A stretch of DNA of 64,000 nucleotides, taken from NCBI GenBank assembly GCA_015060455.1, contig SUYM01000015.1, positions 1 through 64,000 on the forward strand, given 5' to 3'. Shown here one piece after another: positions 34,122-42,345 of the stretch (within the stretch, counting starts at the first letter, position 1; every line of letters begins with the position of its first letter). Origin of the DNA: Bacteroidales bacterium (GTDB taxonomy: Bacteria > Bacteroidota > Bacteroidia > Bacteroidales > UBA932). The position numbers were made by a program, and so were the translations under genes. Below the pieces are notes generated by a model, which did not search any database, was not told where the DNA came from, and saw only the letters and a program-made list of their open reading frames with translations.

Positions 34122-35492
34122 TCACGCCGAGAACGACACGCCCTCAAAGGCGAGGGTCGGTATCTGCCACCTCGAACACTCCCGGGCATCGCTTCCAACC
34201 GCCACCAGAGAGTTCCACAATTCAATAATATTGCCTGTGATAAGCATCTCCCTGACAGGATGCGTGATCTTGCCCCTGCTGAACGCAAATCCTTCCACTC
34301 CGTACGAAAAGTCACCCGTCACAGGATTGCAGTTGCCGCCATTGAAGCCTGTAACATATATTCCATTGCCACATAACTTCAAAATATCCTTCAAAGATAC
34401 TTCTTTTTCTGTATTACTCAAATCTTCACCTTTGATGTATGGCACAAGGCATGGACGGGAAATATCCTCCACAGTAGGTTCTATGCCCATTTTATGTGAC
34501 ATATAGGTGTTGACGAAATATTGCTTCACCACACCCTTTTCAATGATCGCCGTGTCCTTTGTGGCCACTCCTTCCGTGTCGTACAGCCTTGAACCGGCCT
34601 TTCCTGGTGTACGTGCCATATCCATGAGCGAAAATCCTTCCGAGAATACCTTCCTGCCTGCGCTGCCATCCAGAAATGACATCTTCTGCTGGATAGAAGA
34701 TGCGTTGAGGGCAGTAATAATCGGTGACACAAGTCTTGAAGCAGTGCCGCTGTCAACCACCATACGGTATTTTCCGCCCCTTCTTCTCTTGGGATCTATC
34801 TGCGATACGGCCCTTTTCAATGCAGTCCCGCTGATGCCGTCGATGTCCAGTCTGTCATAGAAAGGAGTGTTCTCCCACCAGAATCCGCTGTATTTGTTAC
34901 CCTTGCTGTCCGAAATGGTAATCTCCGTAAAGGCAGAGAAGCAGGTTTCGGTATGTCTGCCTTCAAATCCCTGAGAGTCAATCAGAAACGTGTCGTCGTA
35001 TGATTCTGTGTATTCGCATTCTTCCGATATTATGTCATAGGCCTTGTTGATGGAGGCAGGATGCCTGTCCCATGCAGACAGTCTCTGCGCCCTCTCCATA
35101 CGGGACTGACTGCCGTCTTCTCTGTAATTCTCGTCATATAGCCCCAGTTCAGTACCAGTAACTGCATCGGAGGCAGTACGCTCTTTCTCCGGAAGCCTTC
35201 TGCATGCGTCCTCTCCAAGGAGTCTGACCATCTTTATCGCATTCTCCACGAAACTCTCAATATCGTCATCTTCTATTCTGTTTGTGGAGAAGGTTCCATA
35301 TTTTCCTTGGGAGAATATGTAGAAGTACATTGACCTGTCGGCGGCATGGGAAATCTTGTCGGTCTGCCCGTTAAGAATAGTTATGGAGTCGCTTACGGAC
35401 TTGTTCAGGGATATGCGTGCGCTGTCCGCACCCTTTTGCAGGGAGAGTTCTATGCACTTGCGGGCAATGTTTATTTCGTTTTCTGTTATCAT
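34122..35492 (-). CDS. pmbA: Metalloprotease partner TldE/PmbA
   Basis: A 456-residue member of the TldD/PmbA (modulator of DNA gyrase) family, the partner that lacks the HExxxH zinc motif. Together with TldD it forms a heteromeric protease that digests unfolded peptides and, in E. coli, matures microcin B17. Motifs include MVVDSGTASRLVSPIITALNA and the C-terminal FNGGNCNPVTGDFSYGVEGF, both typical of the C-domain. Its start overlaps the tldD stop by 1 bp, so translation is coupled. Position and sequence agree on TldE rather than TldD. Confidence 0.92.
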   Translation of the reverse strand: MITENEINIARKCIELSLQKGADSARISLNKSVSDSITILNGQTDKISHAADRSMYFYIFSQGKYGTFSTNRIEDDDIESFVENAIKMVRLLGEDACRRLPEKERTASDAVTGTELGLYDENYREDGSQSRMERAQRLSAWDRHPASINKAYDIISEECEYTESYDDTFLIDSQGFEGRHTETCFSAFTEITISDSKGNKYSGFWWENTPFYDRLDIDGISGTALKRAVSQIDPKRRRGGKYRMVVDSGTASRLVSPIITALNASSIQQKMSFLDGSAGRKVFSEGFSLMDMARTPGKAGSRLYDTEGVATKDTAIIEKGVVKQYFVNTYMSHKMGIEPTVEDISRPCLVPYIKGEDLSNTEKEVSLKDILKLCGNGIYVTGFNGGNCNPVTGDFSYGVEGFAFSRGKITHPVREMLITGNIIELWNSLVAVGSDARECSRWQIPTLAFEGVSFSA

Positions 35493-36907
35493 TATTCACC
35501 ACCAATTATCAGATTCTTTACGAGCACAGTCGGCATGCCGCATGACACCGGCACACTCTGCTCCTTGCCGCAGGTCCATGTCCCGTTGTCAATTTTCAGG
35601 TCATTGCCCACAGCCACAATGTCGGACAGGGCCTGAGGACCGTTGCCGATCACATTTATATCCTTTATCGGAGCAGTAAGTCTTCCGTTTTCAATCAGAT
35701 AGCCGCTCTTGACAAAAAATGTGAAGTCACCCTCTCCGATCTTCACCTGACCGTTGGAGAACTGATCCACATATATTCCATGACTGACGGAAGAGATGAT
35801 GCCTTCCGGATCCGCAGTTCCGCTTTCCATATATGTAGCCCTCATCCGGGGAATAGGGTTGTATCTGAAATTCTCCCTTCTTCCGTTCCCTGTGGATGGC
35901 ACCCCGTAGTATGACGCGCTTATCCTGTCGTGCAGATAGGATGTCAGGATACCGTCAGTGACCATGTATGTCTTCTGTCCGGGTACACCTTCATCATCAT
36001 AATTTCCGGAGCCTCTATTATTCAGAAGTGTTCCGTCATCTACCACGTTGACCCCCTCAGGACACACCCTTTTTCCCATCTTGCCGGAAAATATGGACTG
36101 CCCCTTACGGTTGAAATCTGCCTCGAACGCATGCCCCATTGCCTCATGCAGAAGGATACCTGAAGCGCCGGCTCCCATGACCACACTCATCTGACCACCC
36201 TCGGGACGGAGGGCCTCGAACCTTGCGTCCATATCCCTGACTACCTCCTCTGCAAGGAGGTCTGCAATTTCGTCGCTTACCAGTTCCGCTCCGGTGCGGA
36301 AACTGCGCGATGCTGTGTTGTTTTCGGTCTTTCCGTTATGTTGGAATACGGCTGTGACCGTGATGCTGCCCATCGGACGAGTTTCAAAAGTAAGTTCTCC
36401 AAGTGAGTTGTACATCATCACATCGCTTACCGAATCAGACAGTCTTACAATTACTTTAACAATTCTGTTATCCCTATGAAACATTTTTGTTTCCAAGGAT
36501 TTTAGGAACGGTAGGAAGGAATCTGCGCTCATATCTCTCCAATTTCTGCCCATAGGATAGAGGTCAAGTCTCCTGTCCGGAACAGGGGAGTATCTGTTGG
36601 ACTTGGCCTCGCAGCATGCAATGACCGAGGCAGCCTTTGCCGCAGATATCATATCGTCAAGACGTGTGTTCTCGGAATATGCATATCCCGTCTTTTCTCC
36701 TTTGAGCACCCTGATGCCTACGCCGTAGTCGGTGTGAAAGCCGCCGGATGATACAACGCCGTCTTTGAGCAGCAGATTGAAATAGGTGGTGTATTCAAAA
36801 TACAGGTCTGCAAAATCTCCTCCTTTGGAGAGGGCGGTCTGTGTCACCGCCTTTATATCCTGCATTGTCGTCCTGAATGTATCGAGATAGTATTGTGCTG
36901 TGTTCAT
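35492..36907 (-). CDS. tldD: Metalloprotease TldD
   Basis: A 471-residue zinc metalloprotease subunit. The HExxxH motif appears as LLHEAMGHAFEADF near residue 252, with a downstream YDDEGVPGQKTYMV segment that supplies the third zinc ligand region in the family. It pairs with TldE encoded directly downstream. Substrate peptides are threaded into the heterodimer and cut sequentially. The zeta-toxin-like gene upstream ends exactly where this gene begins, so the three genes are probably one transcript. Family identity is clear; natural substrates in this organism are unknown. Confidence 0.93.
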   Translation of the reverse strand: MNTAQYYLDTFRTTMQDIKAVTQTALSKGGDFADLYFEYTTYFNLLLKDGVVSSGGFHTDYGVGIRVLKGEKTGYAYSENTRLDDMISAAKAASVIACCEAKSNRYSPVPDRRLDLYPMGRNWRDMSADSFLPFLKSLETKMFHRDNRIVKVIVRLSDSVSDVMMYNSLGELTFETRPMGSITVTAVFQHNGKTENNTASRSFRTGAELVSDEIADLLAEEVVRDMDARFEALRPEGGQMSVVMGAGASGILLHEAMGHAFEADFNRKGQSIFSGKMGKRVCPEGVNVVDDGTLLNNRGSGNYDDEGVPGQKTYMVTDGILTSYLHDRISASYYGVPSTGNGRRENFRYNPIPRMRATYMESGTADPEGIISSVSHGIYVDQFSNGQVKIGEGDFTFFVKSGYLIENGRLTAPIKDINVIGNGPQALSDIVAVGNDLKIDNGTWTCGKEQSVPVSCGMPTVLVKNLIIGGE

Positions 36908-37525
36908 TTAGAGTGATAATATGTTTCCGTTCTCCTCCTCGATCTTTTTCTTGTCGTCAGAGATAGCCTTGATCTTGTCATATGTCTCGCGGTCCCTTAT
37001 GCTTATGACCTCGCTTTTTGACCCTTCTGCAATCACACGGAAAGGAATCTGCGAATTGTCTGTCAGGATCCATCTTTCGCATATAGGAGCATATATGTTG
37101 AAAAAATAATATATCCCTGTATGATATCGTCTGACAATCGTTTCCTCCGGGATGTTGTGCCCTCCTGCCTCCACTCTTGCCCGCACTCTTTCAATCGCCA
37201 TTTCTGGCGAATTCAACCAGAAATACAGTAATGTGACGGTGTAACCGGCAGCCTGTGCACTCTTGACTATTTTCAGAAGCGTCCTTGTCGCCAAGGTGGT
37301 TTCGACTGCAAAATCATCCTGTCTTTTAAGCAGATAACGTATCTTCATAAGCATGTACCTGCTGGCCTGGATTGAAGCCTTTGAAGGATCGAAGGGGGAG
37401 AGTCCCTTTGCAAATTCGTCGGAGTTTACAAATTCCTTGCAGTCCAGCATTTCAGGCAGCAGCGAGTATGAAGCCGTTGTCTTTCCGGCCCCATTACATC
37501 CCGATATTATATATAGTCTTGGCAT
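36908..37525 (-). CDS. Zeta-toxin-like P-loop kinase
   Basis: A 205-residue P-loop NTPase. The Walker A motif GCNGAGKTT is at about residues 9-17, followed by FVNSDEFAKGLSPFDP, FAVETTLATRT, and RVRARVEAGGHNIPEETIVRRYH, the pattern of the zeta toxin/UDP-GlcNAc kinase family. Zeta toxins phosphorylate UDP-N-acetylglucosamine and are held by an epsilon antitoxin. No epsilon-like partner is present here; the gene is followed immediately by tldD and preceded by a TIGR02757 gene. Stand-alone members of this family are common in Bacteroidales and may be housekeeping kinases, so a toxin role should not be assumed. Confidence 0.82.
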   Translation of the reverse strand: MPRLYIISGCNGAGKTTASYSLLPEMLDCKEFVNSDEFAKGLSPFDPSKASIQASRYMLMKIRYLLKRQDDFAVETTLATRTLLKIVKSAQAAGYTVTLLYFWLNSPEMAIERVRARVEAGGHNIPEETIVRRYHTGIYYFFNIYAPICERWILTDNSQIPFRVIAEGSKSEVISIRDRETYDKIKAISDDKKKIEEENGNILSL

Positions 37526-37576
37526 AATAATTTATGAATTTTACGATAACTGCGTTGCTGCTGATATATCCGGAAT

Positions 37577-38275
37577 TTACCGGGTTACACCATATCCGAA
37601 AAGGGCGAAATCTCCCAGACATGGGTCGTCAGGAAAAATCTCCTTGAAGGCGTCCGTGATCTCGCGGGCCGTCACAATGTCCTTCTGTCTGCGCGAAGTC
37701 AGCCCAAGTGCAGTGGCCTGTCCGTGAACATGCACATCGAGCGGCAGTATGAGTTCCCGCTTGTCCGTGTTTCTCCATAGGCCTATATCCACCTTCCCGT
37801 CATCACGCACCATCCATCTGCGCATCATGTGTATCTTCTTGTTGGCAGCCTTCCTGTCCTCCTTCTGACCGAAGACCCTGGTCCTGAAATCCTCTGCAGA
37901 AAGCCCTTCAAGACTTTCGCGTCCTTCATACAGTTCTCTAAGCCGTCTGCATATTGCTGCAAACTCGCTCCATTTGATGGTCCTGTGCAGACTTGCATCC
38001 TCATCCCTGTAATTCCCTCCCATGACATAGTCATACGGCTTCCACCCCATCTGGTCAAACATCCTGCCGCAGTCCCTTACAATCATCGTCCTCCGTCCCC
38101 ATGCCAGATGAGCGGACAGTGCCGCCGCAATCTCCACATCAGCCAACGACGCCTTCCCGACCTGGAGGCGTCTTGCAAACTCCTTCGGAAATGCAATGGG
38201 GTCTTCCTGAAAATATGTCGGGTCGTTGTATTTGTGAGCCCACCCGACGAGGGTCTCTTTGACAGACTGGTCCAT
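37577..38275 (-). CDS. TIGR02757 (DUF2400) family protein
   Basis: A 232-residue protein with the features I associate with TIGR02757: WGRRTMIVRDCGRM, then MMRRWMVRDDGKVDIGLWR and LILPLDVHVHGQATALGL. The family is widespread in Bacteroidetes and has no assigned function; the conserved Arg, Asp and His hint at a nucleic-acid or nucleotide-related role, but this is not shown. Cytosolic: no signal or membrane segment. It is the first gene of the minus-strand run ending in GT2 and has a -7 box at 38285-38292 with the start at 38275. Confidence 0.85.
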   Translation of the reverse strand: MDQSVKETLVGWAHKYNDPTYFQEDPIAFPKEFARRLQVGKASLADVEIAAALSAHLAWGRRTMIVRDCGRMFDQMGWKPYDYVMGGNYRDEDASLHRTIKWSEFAAICRRLRELYEGRESLEGLSAEDFRTRVFGQKEDRKAANKKIHMMRRWMVRDDGKVDIGLWRNTDKRELILPLDVHVHGQATALGLTSRRQKDIVTAREITDAFKEIFPDDPCLGDFALFGYGVTR

Positions 38276-38284
38276 AATAACCTA

Positions 38285-38292
38285 CAAATATA
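38285..38292 (-). promoter_or_regulatory. -7 promoter box of the TIGR02757-led operon
   Basis: CAAATATA reads TATATTTG on the minus strand and lies 9 bp upstream of the start at 38275. It may drive the run through zeta, tldD, pmbA, slyD and GT2. Confidence 0.45.
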
Positions 38293-38340
38293 TATTATTT
38301 GATCTGAATATCCGCCTTCCGGCTTATGTTATCTCAATTC

Positions 38341-38700
38341 TTGAATGATTATCCGTTATATGTCCAGTAAACTCTTCGCGCTTCAGCCTCGAAAACCGGA
38401 CGACCGTGACAAAAAAACAGCGAAAATTGTAACGAAGGTCCTCAAAAACCGGCATTTCAGCCTCGAAAACGGGACGACCGTGACAAAAAATCAACGAAAA
38501 TTGTAACGAAGGTCCTCAAAACCGGCATTTCAGCCTCGAAAACGGGACGACCGTGACAAAAAATCAGCGAAAATTGTAACGAAGGTCCTCAAAACCGGCA
38601 TTTCAGCCTCGAAAACGGGACGACCGTGACAAAACCAGGCCGATTTTTGTAACGGTCGCTCTAAAAAATTTCTCTGCACCCTTTACTGATAATCATTCAA
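38341..38700. repeat. CGACCGTGACAAAA element, copy 3: full MITE-like element with 73-bp tandem units
   Basis: A 360-bp non-coding element with inverted ends TTGAATGATTATCCGTTA (38341-38358) and TTTACTGATAATCATTCAA (38682-38700), which differ at only a few positions. Inside are units starting CAGCCTCGAAAAC at 38384, 38458, 38531 and 38604, spaced 74, 73 and 73 bp. Each unit holds GACGACCGTGAC and CGAAAATTGTAACGAAGGTCC. The last unit ends in the CGACCGTGACAAAA hairpin (38621-38658, one mismatch). It fills most of the 554-bp gap before the GH20 gene; the rest holds promoter sequence. No gene is seen in the gap. Confidence 0.85.
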
Positions 38701-38780
38701 TTCTTGATTTATTTGGACCGGGTCTGCGCTATGTGATGATTCATATTCGGTATTTATGCGATAAGGTGCACTGTAATTTC

Positions 38781-38788
38781 TAAATTTG
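38781..38788 (+). promoter_or_regulatory. -7 promoter box of the GH20/regulator unit
   Basis: TAAATTTG fits TAnnTTTG and lies 41 bp before the ATG at 38830, downstream of the repeat element. Confidence 0.55.
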
Positions 38789-38829
38789 CCCGTCGGTAAA
38801 TTTATCGTGCCCTATTATTGAGACCTCTT

Positions 38830-41097
38830 ATGTCAAGACCTCTTTTACTAATACTGGTTTCCTGTTTCCTCATTACTTCATGTGGTCATAACTCAATCAG
38901 TGTGGTCCCGTATCCAAATGAAGTCACATTTGAAAGAGGATACTTTGACTCCTCTTCATCTTCTGTATATGCAGTCGGACTCGATTCCCTGTCTGTGATC
39001 AACGTCAAGGAGTTCGCTCAGATGTTAAAAACTGAATTTCATGAGGTCGGGACAGTTCCTGGACATGGGATTGCCTTTATATATAGTGAAGATGTTGATG
39101 ATGAGGCCTATCATATTGATGTCCGGCGAAAAGCCATAACGGTCAAGGCCTCCGGTCTGAGGGGATTTGTCTATGCGGTCCAGACATTGCGGCAGATGAT
39201 GCCGAAGGTCCCATGCTGTCACATAAAGGATGCACCGAGATTTGCATATCGCGGCCTCCATCTTGACGAGGCGAGACACTTTTTCGGAAAGGAACAGGTC
39301 AAGAGGTATCTGGACATAATGGCCTACCATAAACTCAATACCTTCCATTGGCATCTTACCGATGACCAGGGCTGGCGCATAGAAATCCGCAAATACCCTC
39401 AACTCACTGCGGTCGGATCAAGACGTGACGGCACATGCATCAAGCGAAATGTCAAGACAAATGACGGCATACCATATGGCGAGGGAATGTGGTATTCGCA
39501 GGAGGATATCCGTGAGATAGTTCAATATGCAGCCCGTAAAGGCATAGACGTCATACCGGAAATTGACCTGCCCGGTCACATGCTTGCCGCCTTGGCTGCA
39601 TACCCTCATCTGGGATGCTCCGGAGGGCCGTATAAGGTATGGCACAGATGGGGAGTGTCCAAAGACGTACTCTGCGTTGGAAAAGAGGAGACTTATAGAT
39701 TTCTTGAAGATGTCCTGTCCGAAGTCTGCGAACTGTTCCCGGCAGAATACATACATATAGGTGGGGATGAATGTCCGAAGGATTCTTGGGCAGAATGCCC
39801 TGTATGTCAGGCAAAGATCAGGTCATTGGGATTGAAGGATGACGGGGAGCATTCGGCAGAGCATCATCTGCAAAGTCATGTCATGAACAGGGTTGAGGAA
39901 TACCTGGCCACCAAGGGCAAGAGTGTTATCGGCTGGGATGAGATTCTGGAAGGGTCTCCTTCAAAATCCGCAGCCGTCATGTCGTGGAGAGGCGAAGAGG
40001 GCGGTATCAAGGCCGCTGGACTTGGCCACGACGTCATAATGACACCGAATACCTATTGCTATTGGGATTATTATCAGGCGACCGATGTTGAAAATGAACC
40101 GTTTGCAATAGGGGGATATATTCCTGTCTCACTTGTGTATTCATACGAACCATATTCGGAGAAGATGGACGAAGAGGCAAGAGACAGGATCCTGGGAGTC
40201 CAGGCCAATATATGGACCGAGTTCATCAAGACTCCGGACCATCTGGAATACATGCTTCTTCCTCGTCTTGCCGCACTTTCCGAGGTGCAGTGGTGCAGGC
40301 CGGAAAATAAGGATTGGGACCGATTCTTGAACAGCATGGGGCATATATGTGCTGAATATCAGAATATGGGATATAATTATGCCGGTCATATTTTCGGAGT
40401 CATGGGAGAGTTCGAGTACGATCCTGAAAACATATGTGCCACAGTCGTCCTGAAATCCCAAGGCAACGCGACGGTCAGATATACCTTGGATGGGACCGAC
40501 CCGGGTCCGGATTCTCCGGTCTATAAGGAACCTCTGAAAATATCTTCGACCTGCACGCTTAAAGCATCTTCACAGCGTGACGGGGTCATGTCCCGACCGC
40601 TTGTGCAGTCCTTCTGTTTCCACAAGGCTGTCGGCCGTGAACTCACGCTTACATACGGATCGGAGTCCAAATTTTCACCATCTTCCGGCCTGGCGCTTCT
40701 TGACGGCATAAGAGGTCCGGCAATACACAAGAGCAGGGAGTGGTGCTGCTGGAAGGCAAAGCCGATGGAGGTGGTCATTGATATGATGGGTGCGGAGCCA
40801 TATTCGCAGGTTGAGGTCGGATATATCTCCAACAAGCCTTCTCAGATATTCAATCCTGTTTCTCTTGAAATCAGCGTGTCTGATGATGCTCTGGATTTTA
40901 CCCGTATCGCACAGGAAAACTATCCTGCGGAAGGAGAGTTCGAGCCTGACGGATTGAAATCTGTGTCAGTTTCGTTCCCGCTGACATCTGCAAGATACCT
41001 GAAAGTCAAGGCGGATTGTCTTCCACAGGTGCCTCAATGGCATCATTATTTCGGAAGAAAGGCCTCCCTGTATATAGACGAAGTGATTGTAAATTAG
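38830..41097 (+). CDS. Beta-N-acetylhexosaminidase, GH20 lipoprotein
   Basis: Removes terminal beta-GlcNAc or GalNAc from glycans by substrate-assisted catalysis. The 755-residue lipoprotein (lipobox ITSC) has an N-terminal GH20b domain (about 25-130), a catalytic (beta/alpha)8 barrel (about 135-490) and C-terminal chitobiase-like and F5/8-type C modules (about 520-755). The catalytic pair is Asp313-Glu314 in HIGGDECPKDSW. FHWHLTDDQGWRIEIRKYP is the usual substrate-site strand. The ATG at 38830 is preferred over an in-frame TTG at 38818. It lies 10 bp upstream of an AraC-type regulator and heads the carbohydrate-utilization locus. Confidence 0.95.
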   Translation: MSRPLLLILVSCFLITSCGHNSISVVPYPNEVTFERGYFDSSSSSVYAVGLDSLSVINVKEFAQMLKTEFHEVGTVPGHGIAFIYSEDVDDEAYHIDVRRKAITVKASGLRGFVYAVQTLRQMMPKVPCCHIKDAPRFAYRGLHLDEARHFFGKEQVKRYLDIMAYHKLNTFHWHLTDDQGWRIEIRKYPQLTAVGSRRDGTCIKRNVKTNDGIPYGEGMWYSQEDIREIVQYAARKGIDVIPEIDLPGHMLAALAAYPHLGCSGGPYKVWHRWGVSKDVLCVGKEETYRFLEDVLSEVCELFPAEYIHIGGDECPKDSWAECPVCQAKIRSLGLKDDGEHSAEHHLQSHVMNRVEEYLATKGKSVIGWDEILEGSPSKSAAVMSWRGEEGGIKAAGLGHDVIMTPNTYCYWDYYQATDVENEPFAIGGYIPVSLVYSYEPYSEKMDEEARDRILGVQANIWTEFIKTPDHLEYMLLPRLAALSEVQWCRPENKDWDRFLNSMGHICAEYQNMGYNYAGHIFGVMGEFEYDPENICATVVLKSQGNATVRYTLDGTDPGPDSPVYKEPLKISSTCTLKASSQRDGVMSRPLVQSFCFHKAVGRELTLTYGSESKFSPSSGLALLDGIRGPAIHKSREWCCWKAKPMEVVIDMMGAEPYSQVEVGYISNKPSQIFNPVSLEISVSDDALDFTRIAQENYPAEGEFEPDGLKSVSVSFPLTSARYLKVKADCLPQVPQWHHYFGRKASLYIDEVIVN

Positions 41098-41107
41098 TGC
41101 TTATTCT

Positions 41108-42271
41108 ATGATGGAGTCAGATAAGATCATACGAGTGATCCTGTTGCTTGACCATACCGGTGAAGTTGACAGGCGGCTCCTGCGTGGAATGGTCCGCTAT
41201 ACGAAGGCTAACGGCAGGTGGGCGTTCTATCGTATTCCTTATGGCTCTCACATGAAGGAGAACAGCGCCGAGTTTGTGGTCAGATGGGCGAAGAAATGGA
41301 AGGCCGATGCAATAATCGGCAGGTGGGAGGACGACAAATATGATTTGCTCCACACTTTGAATATCCCTATCATTTTCAGAAACAATATCGATGGAGGAGA
41401 AAGATATTCCAACATCAAGTCGGATAATGTGGAGGTGGGCAGGATTGCGGCGAGATATTTCAAGAAACGCCTTTTCACTAATCTTGCTTTCTTGGGTATC
41501 AGTGACAAGTCATGGTCGGAGGAGAGGGAAAAGGGATTCATAGAGGAGTTAGGTGCAGATCATTACCAGTATTTCTGCTATAAGAACATACGTTCAGACA
41601 GGGATGAAAGGAGCGGGATCACGCAATGGCTCAAATCTTTGCCGAGGCGTACGGCGGTGTTCTGCTGTGAAGACGCGTCTGCCCTGATGGTCACGGAAAT
41701 CTGTCAGTTGATCGGAAGAAGTGTTCCCGAGGATATTGCTGTCCTTGGGGTCGATGATGACGAACTCTTGTGTGAAATATCAGATCCTCCGATCTCATCG
41801 ATTCAACTCGGAGTCGAGCAGGGCGGATATGAGGTGTGCAGGCTGCTCCATCAGGTGGTCCTCAAAAATCAGACAGGGCCTTTCAATGTCATTATTCATC
41901 CTATGGGGGTGCATGAGCGCGGTTCGACGCTTGTGCATAATATAGTCGATGACCATGTCCTGACGCTCTTGTCATTCATTGACAGGAATTTCAGTTCGGA
42001 TCTGAAAATGGAGGATATCCTGAAACAGGTGCCTTTGTCGCGGCGTTCTGCCGAGATCCGTTTCAAGAAGGCTATGGGTATCACCATATATCGCTATCTT
42101 CTCAGTGTCAGGGTCGAACACATGGCCCATCTTCTCTGTGTCACTGACCGCCCGTTGAAGGACATAGCATACGAGGTAGGTTTCCGTGATCTATTTAATG
42201 TCTCCCGTACATTCTCAAAATTCAAGGGATGTACTCCTTTGGAATTCAGACATAGATATTGCGTTATTTGA
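41108..42271 (+). CDS. XylR-like transcriptional regulator (LacI-type sensor + AraC HTH)
   Basis: A 387-residue cytosolic DNA-binding protein. The N-terminal two-thirds (about 10-270) match the periplasmic-binding-protein-like sensor of XylR-type regulators: VILLLDHTGEVDRRLLRGMVRY, then GRIAARYFKKR and the IAVLGVDDDELLCEISDPPISSI strand. The last 100 residues are an AraC helix-turn-helix (MEDILKQVPLSRRSAEIRFKKAMG, then DIAYEVGFRDLFNVSRTFSKFKGCTPLEF). Such regulators bind a sugar and activate an adjacent catabolic operon. It follows GH20 by 10 bp and precedes the SusC/D operon, for which it is the likely regulator. No hybrid two-component or sigma/anti-sigma regulator is present. Confidence 0.93.
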   Translation: MMESDKIIRVILLLDHTGEVDRRLLRGMVRYTKANGRWAFYRIPYGSHMKENSAEFVVRWAKKWKADAIIGRWEDDKYDLLHTLNIPIIFRNNIDGGERYSNIKSDNVEVGRIAARYFKKRLFTNLAFLGISDKSWSEEREKGFIEELGADHYQYFCYKNIRSDRDERSGITQWLKSLPRRTAVFCCEDASALMVTEICQLIGRSVPEDIAVLGVDDDELLCEISDPPISSIQLGVEQGGYEVCRLLHQVVLKNQTGPFNVIIHPMGVHERGSTLVHNIVDDHVLTLLSFIDRNFSSDLKMEDILKQVPLSRRSAEIRFKKAMGITIYRYLLSVRVEHMAHLLCVTDRPLKDIAYEVGFRDLFNVSRTFSKFKGCTPLEFRHRYCVI

Positions 42272-42316
42272 TTGCTGCATTGCGGTATTGTTACGCCCGT
42301 TTGCGGGGCAATTATA

Positions 42317-42324
42317 TACTTTTG
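42317..42324 (+). promoter_or_regulatory. -7 promoter box of the SusC/D operon
   Basis: TACTTTTG fits TAnnTTTG and lies 21 bp before the ATG at 42346. A GCCC/GGGC hairpin (about 42294-42309) lies just upstream. Confidence 0.5.
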
Positions 42325-42345
42325 CGATAACCAATTGAAAACACT

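Noticed and set aside
36908..37525. Complete epsilon-zeta toxin-antitoxin system
   Set aside because: No epsilon-like antitoxin was found on either side, so only the kinase is annotated.
38384..38640. Possible CRISPR array in the 73-bp repeats
   Set aside because: The units are adjacent full repeats without unique spacers, vary along their length, and no cas gene is nearby.
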